Of a DNA stretch of 64,000 nt, positions 59,901-64,000 are shown in pieces. A program made the translations under genes and the position numbers. Source of the stretch: JAIVJG01 sp964236735 (GTDB taxonomy: Bacteria > Acidobacteriota > Blastocatellia > Pyrinomonadales > Pyrinomonadaceae); NCBI GenBank assembly GCA_964236735.1, contig CAXSFM010000003.1, positions 248,001 through 312,000 of the forward strand, written 5' to 3'. How positions within the stretch are numbered: the first letter of the stretch is position 1; each line of letters begins with the position of its first letter. The notes beneath the pieces were generated by a model. The model did not search any database, was not told the origin of the DNA, and was given only the letters and a program-made list of their open reading frames with translations.

Positions 59901-60457
59901 TTGTAAGCGATCTTCGTTCCGTCGGGCGAGTACGAAGTCAGTCCACCGGCGGGCAGCGGCAACTCGTCCGGCATCCCGCCTTGAACGCTGACGGTGAAGA
60001 GCTTGTCGAAGCGTCCCGAAAAACTCGTGCGCGTCGAGCGGAACAGCACGCGCTGGCTGTCGGGCGTCCAGCCCAAGACCTGATCCGGCGCGGGATGATA
60101 AGTTAAGCGTTTCGGCTCGCCGCCTTCCGCCGGCATCACATAGACATCCGTGTTGCCGTCGTAGTCGCCGGTGAAAGCGATCCACTTGCCGTCGGGCGAG
60201 AATTTCGGGAACGTCTCGTTGCCGGGATGCGCGGTCAGACGTCTGGTCTCGCCGCCCGCGCGCGACGTGAGCCAGATGTCGCCCGCATAAGTGAAGGCCA
60301 CGCGGTCGCCGCTCACGTCGGGGAAACGCAGCAGACGGGTCGGGCCGCCCGCCGGCGGTGCGCTCTGCGCGTTGGCGGCGACGTTAAATGAAATGAGAAA
60401 TAAAAAGAGCAGCATGGAAAGCGTCATGCCGGGGCGGTTCAGGCGTGTATTCAGCAA
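56972..60457 (-). CDS. Tricorn-like S41 protease
   Basis: About 1161 aa. The TTG at 60457 is chosen because GGAGG lies 9 nt upstream, and a signal peptide follows (LSMLLFLFLISFNVAANAQ). Residues 35-560 are WD40/TolB-like beta-propeller repeats (FSPDGKWIAFTGDYDGNTDVYVMPAEGG, FSDRTGEYELYV). Next come a long Pro/Gly/Ser-rich linker and a second domain, then a tricorn C1-PDZ-C2 core (YVAHRTDLNYLIGEMIAEL; RNA-free PDZ). The catalytic Ser lies in EYAGSGGDAFP. It degrades oligopeptides outside the cytoplasm. The low-complexity linker at about residues 575-640 is unusual. Confidence 0.9.
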   Translation of the reverse strand: MLNTRLNRPGMTLSMLLFLFLISFNVAANAQSAPPAGGPTRLLRFPDVSGDRVAFTYAGDIWLTSRAGGETRRLTAHPGNETFPKFSPDGKWIAFTGDYDGNTDVYVMPAEGGEPKRLTYHPAPDQVLGWTPDSQRVLFRSTRTSFSGRFDKLFTVSVQGGMPDELPLPAGGLTSYSPDGTKIAYNRISTEFRTWKRYRGGWHQFVSIYDLKNNVYEEVPHTEAADTFPMWEGDAIYFDSDRDGVMNIYRYDLKTKRLKQLTNYKEYDVKWPSLGTGERAAIVYENGGLLYVLDLKTEKVSPVPAVVQSDMTLTRPTFGRAERFIYSFNLSPSGARALFGARGEIFTVPAKKGDARDLTNTPGVRELFPTWSPDGKWIAYFSDRTGEYELYVRPQDGTGEERRITTDGAAFRFGPTWSPDSTKILFGEKTLKLFYVDINNGKPVLIDQSHNGAINSYDWSPDSKWVAYARGNDNGFQQILLYSMDARKQYPVTDGMSPDASPVFDKNGKYLYFFSDRNFIAPSFSNFELNPNYNNVTGLYVVTLAADTPSPFAPESDEEKGADAAAAKGEPKPPTPPAAGGGGERGKPGTGGGGDKPDAAPSPSPSPSPTAAGDAPKEGATPDAAKKDDAKPPAVKPIKIDVENLNRRVINVPVPVGNYDGLLASKDHIFYLTSASAAQGPQPDGPTPPSNVLHVYDMTKREDTVLLAGITSYDIDLAGDKIIYRAGPIFGIIDNRPGQKVGDGKIELNGLEMKLDPRAEWKQIFDEAWRIERDFYYDPTMRGLDWAGIKVRYEKELPYVAHRTDLNYLIGEMIAELSTSHSYVSGGDLPQLNRVGGGLLGVDFEMRDGFYRFKKIYVGDNSSPSTRSPLTEPGVIVKEGDYLISVNGETLRAGANPFAPFENTVGKQVIIKVNDKPSEAGARTVVVRPIGNDMSLRYLDWTENNRRKVLEATNGRCAYMHVPDTSIGGINSFAKAFYAQTDKDCLIVDERWNSGGLIPDFFVERLRRQLLSYYAPREGNDFKTPSAAIYGPKVMLVNEYAGSGGDAFPYYFRRYGIGPIVGKRTWGGLVGISGTLPMIDNGSVTAPSFAIWTADNGKSEWVVENKGVEPDVDVDSRPDLMVSGHDPQLEKGIEIINEQLKRTPPAHPSRPAYGPVRGVNQ

Positions 60458-60702
60458 GAGATTCAACCTCCAGAAATGTTCAGGGTATCAACGCAAGCAA
60501 AGGGATGCTGTCGTCTAGTACGAACTCGAACGTGATTTAGTTACGATTAAACGACGATGACAGTTTCGACGAAGGCTGCCAGAGATGCCAGCACAGCTTA
60601 TAACGTAGGGCGAATCCTCACTCAAGCGATGATGTAAGCGCGCGATATGACGAAAAGACAACTCTCTTGACGTAGTGCCATTATGTAGTTACAGTCATTT
60701 TC

Positions 60703-60978
60703 ATGGAGTTTCAATGGGACGAAGCGAAATGTCTCCTGAACCTTCAACGTCATGGCATTGATTTCGTCGGCATTGAGCGGACGTTCGAGAGCGAAACCGT
60801 CACAATTCCTGATGATCGTTTCGATTACGGCGAAGAACGCTTCGTCACGTTCGGCTTACTTGATGGCCGTGTCGTAGCGATTGCACATACAGAGACGGAC
60901 AAAGTGATCCGTCTCATTTCGGTGAGGAGGGCAACGAGGCATGAAGAAGACAGTTACTTCAAAGAAATCGCGGACTAA
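60703..60978 (+). CDS. brnT: BrnT-family toxin
   Basis: 91 aa. The typical BrnT opening FQWDEAKCLLNLQRHGIDF and the closing RLISVRRATRHEED, with the catalytic-site arginine/histidine residues, are visible. BrnT is a ribonuclease of RelE-like fold; it is neutralised by BrnA. The antitoxin gene overlaps its 3' end by 38 bp, in the normal order for the pair. ATG start at 60703. Confidence 0.88.
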   Translation: MEFQWDEAKCLLNLQRHGIDFVGIERTFESETVTIPDDRFDYGEERFVTFGLLDGRVVAIAHTETDKVIRLISVRRATRHEEDSYFKEIAD

Positions 60979-61219
60979 CTGGAAGCGCGTGGACGCGCTG
61001 AAAGATGAGGAGATTGATTTGTCTGATCTACCTGAAGTATCCCCGGAAATGTTCGCACGCTCGATTGTGCGGCGTGGATTGAAGCCCGCGCCGCGTAAAG
61101 CGCAGTTGACGTTGCGCGTGGACACGGAAGTTTTGGACTGGTTCAGGAAACAGGGACAAGGCTACCAGACGAAGATCAACGCTCTGCTCAAAGCATACAT
61201 GGATGCACACAAAGCATAG
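60941..61219 (+). CDS. brnA: BrnA-family antitoxin
   Basis: 92 aa. The N-terminal part binds the toxin (KDEEIDLSDLPEVSPEMF), and the C-terminal ribbon-helix-helix domain (QLTLRVDTEVLDWFRKQGQGYQTKINALLKAYM) binds the promoter and represses the operon. The start ATG lies inside brnT, giving translational coupling. Confidence 0.88.
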   Translation: MKKTVTSKKSRTNWKRVDALKDEEIDLSDLPEVSPEMFARSIVRRGLKPAPRKAQLTLRVDTEVLDWFRKQGQGYQTKINALLKAYMDAHKA

Positions 61220-61294
61220 TCTTCGAGTATTAAATCTTATGCGCGAACTGCGGTTGATACTGTTAATCGCCGCCGAGTGATGCCATAACAAATT

Positions 61295-62134
61295 ATGGAT
61301 AAAGTTAAACTCAAACGATTATTAATCGGTGACTTCACACTCAGGCGATGGATACCATCTATATTTACCATCGCAATCCTCGTCTATCTCGGAATGTTTA
61401 TCTACGCATATTTCTACGCCGAGAAGATTATCTTTCAACCACAGCGTTCTTCTTATCGAGACACAGGACAAATCATCAAGTTGGATTCCGCCGGCGGCGG
61501 TGCGAAAATCTCAGCCGTCTATCTCCAAAATCCAAACGCCCGTTACACGATTCTGTACAGTCATGGAAACGCCGAAGACATCGGGCAGATTCTCCCGACG
61601 CTGAAAGAAATTCAGGCGATGGGATTTTCCGTGTTCACGTATGATTATCGCGGCTACGGGACAAGCTCCGGCACGCCTACGGAAGAGAACGCTTATCGAG
61701 ATGAAGACGCCGCCTATGATTACTTGACGGACAAACTGGGCGTGCCTGCAAATCAGATTATCGCCTTGGGGCGTTCGCTGGGCGGCGCGATGGCCGTTGA
61801 CCTAGCTTCCAGGCGACAGTTAGGCGGATTGATCATCGAGAGTTCATTCGTCACGGCTTATCGAGTTATCACGCAAATTCCTCTGTTCCCTCTTGATAAA
61901 TTCCAGAGCCTTTCAAAAATCAAGCAGGTACATTGCCCGGTTCTGGTGATGCACGGAAAGAAGGATGAGGTGATTTCTTTCTGGCACGGCGAAAAACTTT
62001 TCCAAGCGGCGAACGAGCCGAAGCTTTCGTTATGGGTTGAGGGCGCGGGTCACAATAATTTTTTTGAGGCGGCAGGCAATTGCTATCAACAGGCATTGCT
62101 GGATTTCGTCGCCTTGATTGACAACAACAAATAA
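61295..62134 (+). CDS. Membrane-anchored alpha/beta hydrolase
   Basis: 279 aa. One N-terminal membrane helix (FTIAILVYLGMFIYAYFYA) is followed by an alpha/beta-hydrolase fold: SHGNAEDIG oxyanion region, nucleophile elbow GRSLGG (Ser), HGKKDEV (Asp) and GAGHNNF (His), a complete triad. It resembles the ABHD13/YqkD/YfhR group, esterases or thioesterases of unknown physiological substrate. It follows brnTA by about 75 bp on the same strand. Composition is slightly less GC-rich than the helicase gene beyond it. Confidence 0.85.
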   Translation: MDKVKLKRLLIGDFTLRRWIPSIFTIAILVYLGMFIYAYFYAEKIIFQPQRSSYRDTGQIIKLDSAGGGAKISAVYLQNPNARYTILYSHGNAEDIGQILPTLKEIQAMGFSVFTYDYRGYGTSSGTPTEENAYRDEDAAYDYLTDKLGVPANQIIALGRSLGGAMAVDLASRRQLGGLIIESSFVTAYRVITQIPLFPLDKFQSLSKIKQVHCPVLVMHGKKDEVISFWHGEKLFQAANEPKLSLWVEGAGHNNFFEAAGNCYQQALLDFVALIDNNK

Positions 62135-62170
62135 TCACTATCCGTCGTCGAAATATTCTTTGCCGGCGCG

Positions 62171-64000
62171 TTATACGACAGCCTCCGAGCGCACCGGCTC
62201 GCGCAGGATGGCGGAGGCGGCTGACGCGGCGATGCGCGCGGCTTGCGGGTGCGACTCTCGCAGGCCGGCGATTTGCATGAGCGCCTCGCCCGTGCGCGAG
62301 AGCATACGAAAGAGGTCGCCTTCTTCGGCGCGCGTCTCGCGCACGAGCGTCGCCCAAGTGACGCCGCCAGCCCAGCGCGCGGCGGCGGCGGCGGCTGAGA
62401 AATTTATCTCCGGCGCGGGTTCGAGTTCCTGCCGCCATTCGACGCTCGCCACCTCGTAAGCGATTTGCTCGAAGCGAGAGAGAGCCTCGACGAGCGCGTC
62501 GTCCAATTCCAGTTCTCCGTAGTCGCGGTCAGCATCAGAAGCGAGCGCAGCCATCACGGCGGCGGTGCGTCGGGCGTCGAGCGCGGAGAAGAGTCCGCGT
62601 TCAATCGCTTCGCCGATGAGCAGAGGGCGGTCTGTGCGTAAGTCCGCGAGCCACTGCCCGCGCCCGGTCACGCGCTCGGCGAAGAAGTCGAGATAGCCGA
62701 AGTGATCGAGCACACGCGCGCGACGTTCGAACGGTTGCCACGCTTCGTCGCGCACGGCCTCGATGCGGCGGCTCATGCGCTCGATTATTTCCGCTTCTTT
62801 GATGACCGACCACAGAGCCTTTTCGCGTCGTTGCGTCTCCGCTTCATCATCTTCGGCTTCAACGCGCGCGGCGGAGAGTTTGTCTATCAAATCGTTGATG
62901 AGCGCGACGGCTTCATCGGTCGGCGTTCGTGCGTCGCGCAGGCGCGGTTCGGGAAGCACGGTCGCGCGTCCCTCGCGCACGTTGTCGAAAGTCTCATCGC
63001 GTCGTTCTTCGGCGAGCGGGTAATGCTCTGCGAAGACTCTGCCAATGCGTTCGAGCGCGAGCGTGGTGCGCCGCCCGTCTTCGCGCTCGCCGGCGAGTCC
63101 GTCGCCGCGCCGCTCCGTGACGAAGACGAGACGACGACTGCCGCGACCGATGCCGACGATGCGACCGGGCACGACTTCCTTGTCGAGCCAGCGCGTCCAC
63201 ACGTCGGCGCGCGTTCGCGGCGCGTGTTCAAGCAGACGCGCGCGTGCGCTCGTCAGACGCTCTAAACCACGCGCCGCATCAATTGTCAGACCGCAATGCG
63301 ACGCTTGCAGTTTCTCGTCTATCAACGTTTCGGCGTCGGCACGCTCGCGCTCAAGACGCGCGATGTCTTCGAGCGTGTCGCGGCGTGCAAAGCTGCGTTC
63401 GGCGATGTCCCGCACCTGCGCGAACGTGCCGTAGGCGTCGAGCAAATTGAGGAGCGTCGTGTAAGTCGCGCGAAACTGGCTTTCAAGCGGGTCGGGCGGA
63501 GCAGTGAGCAGTGCGGCCATCTTCTGCGGGTCTTGATGCGGGCCGGGCGCGGCGACGATGAAGCCGACGCGGTCACGCCCGCGACGCCCCGCGCGCCCCG
63601 TCATCTGCTGCAACTCGGAAGCGGTCAGCGATTGCCAACCCTGCCCTCTCCGCACGTCTATGTTTTCGAGGACGACCGTGCGCGCGGGGAAATCAACGCC
63701 CGCCGCGACCGTCGCCGTCGCGAAAATCGCGTCGAGTAGTCCCGCGCTCATCAGACTCTCAATCGCCAGCTTCCACGCCGGCAGATGTCCCGCGTGATGC
63801 GACGCGACGCCGCCGCGCACTGTCACCTCCCAGTGGCGATGCTGACGCACCTCCGGGTATTGTGCGGCCAACTCGCTCAACAGTGCGAGACGCGCCTCGC
63901 GCCGCGCGAAGGCGTCGCCTCCCGCGTGATGGCGCGGCGCGAAGGCGGCTTCCGTCGCGGCCTCGTCGCAACGGCGTCGCGTCGGTAGAAAGACGATGGC
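62171..64000 (-). CDS. Ski2-like DEAD/DEAH-box helicase, 5' part outside window
   Basis: The final 609 codons are present. The helicase C-domain begins at the right edge (AIVFLPTRRRCDEA) and includes ATATVAAGVDFPARTVV (motif V) and QMTGRAGRRGRDRVGF (motif VI with QxxGRAGR). A long C-terminal region follows (about 400 residues) with Arg-rich helices and an EARVEA-type coil, as in Mtr4/Ski2-like and RecQ-like accessory domains. An RNA- or DNA-unwinding role is likely. The 3' end is convergent with the hydrolase gene; the reading frame is open through position 64000. Confidence 0.85.
   Translation of the reverse strand, partial: AIVFLPTRRRCDEAATEAAFAPRHHAGGDAFARREARLALLSELAAQYPEVRQHRHWEVTVRGGVASHHAGHLPAWKLAIESLMSAGLLDAIFATATVAAGVDFPARTVVLENIDVRRGQGWQSLTASELQQMTGRAGRRGRDRVGFIVAAPGPHQDPQKMAALLTAPPDPLESQFRATYTTLLNLLDAYGTFAQVRDIAERSFARRDTLEDIARLERERADAETLIDEKLQASHCGLTIDAARGLERLTSARARLLEHAPRTRADVWTRWLDKEVVPGRIVGIGRGSRRLVFVTERRGDGLAGEREDGRRTTLALERIGRVFAEHYPLAEERRDETFDNVREGRATVLPEPRLRDARTPTDEAVALINDLIDKLSAARVEAEDDEAETQRREKALWSVIKEAEIIERMSRRIEAVRDEAWQPFERRARVLDHFGYLDFFAERVTGRGQWLADLRTDRPLLIGEAIERGLFSALDARRTAAVMAALASDADRDYGELELDDALVEALSRFEQIAYEVASVEWRQELEPAPEINFSAAAAAARWAGGVTWATLVRETRAEEGDLFRMLSRTGEALMQIAGLRESHPQAARIAASAASAILREPVRSEAVV

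Noticed and set aside
1..64000. tRNA, rRNA or CRISPR array
   Set aside because: No GTTCRAnYC T-loop context with acceptor pairing, no rRNA core sequences, and no regularly spaced repeat-spacer pattern. The short repeats are inverted hairpins, not CRISPR.

Overview
The window looks like a chromosomal segment of an Acidobacteriota bacterium, most likely class Blastocatellia. This is inferred from three Oar-like TonB-dependent receptors with an N-terminal carboxypeptidase-regulatory-like domain, a VWFA-related protein of the acidobacterial type (TIGR03436), a tricorn-like S41 protease, and GC-rich DNA full of CGCG strings. I saw no rRNA, tRNA or CRISPR array.

Layout. 1-2456: a TIR-STAND-TPR protein (candidate immune receptor) running off the left edge, with near-identical 120-bp repeats in its TPR part. 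2576-5013: heptose kinase, heptosyltransferase-like GT9 and a Trm112-like protein (LPS core). 5155-9658: cytochrome P450, an orphan protein, a DUF4388 protein and an HD-GYP protein. 9745-13170: first Oar-like receptor. 13456-20350: CrcB, HspR, a secreted lamin-tail protein, DnaJ and DnaK; the dnaK promoter carries a HAIR-like HspR site. 20609-24400: PgsA, a metallophosphoesterase, a beta-CASP metallo-beta-lactamase protein and a PAP2 phosphatase (lipid and nucleic-acid housekeeping). 24836-35510: second receptor, an IS630 remnant, a secreted protein, the VWA protein and the third receptor. 35753-39507: a flippase-like membrane protein, acyl-CoA dehydrogenase, a nucleotidyltransferase-like gene pair and a TPR protein.

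39590-43240 is a compositionally distinct, tightly overlapping four-gene operon: DNA methyltransferase, an unrecognised 201-aa protein, an AAA ATPase and a DUF4276/TOPRIM-like protein. It is the best candidate for an undescribed defence system here. 43284-64000: fused alpha/beta branched-chain 2-oxoacid dehydrogenase E1, two M16 peptidases, a Ser/Thr kinase, zinc-ribbon/TM2 and zinc-ribbon/PDZ membrane proteins, an M15-like peptidase, IspH, a tricorn-like protease, BrnT/BrnA, an alpha/beta hydrolase and a Ski2-like helicase running off the right edge.

A recurrent non-coding theme is long imperfect hairpins at gene ends. Their arms are built of degenerate 7-bp repeats. At least four unrelated sequence families (AGTGATG, CAGTCAG, TTCAAAG and AAAAGGT types) share this 7-bp period. 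The first family even supplies the last codons and stop of four unrelated genes. A separate perfect 30-bp inverted repeat sits at 56789-56863.
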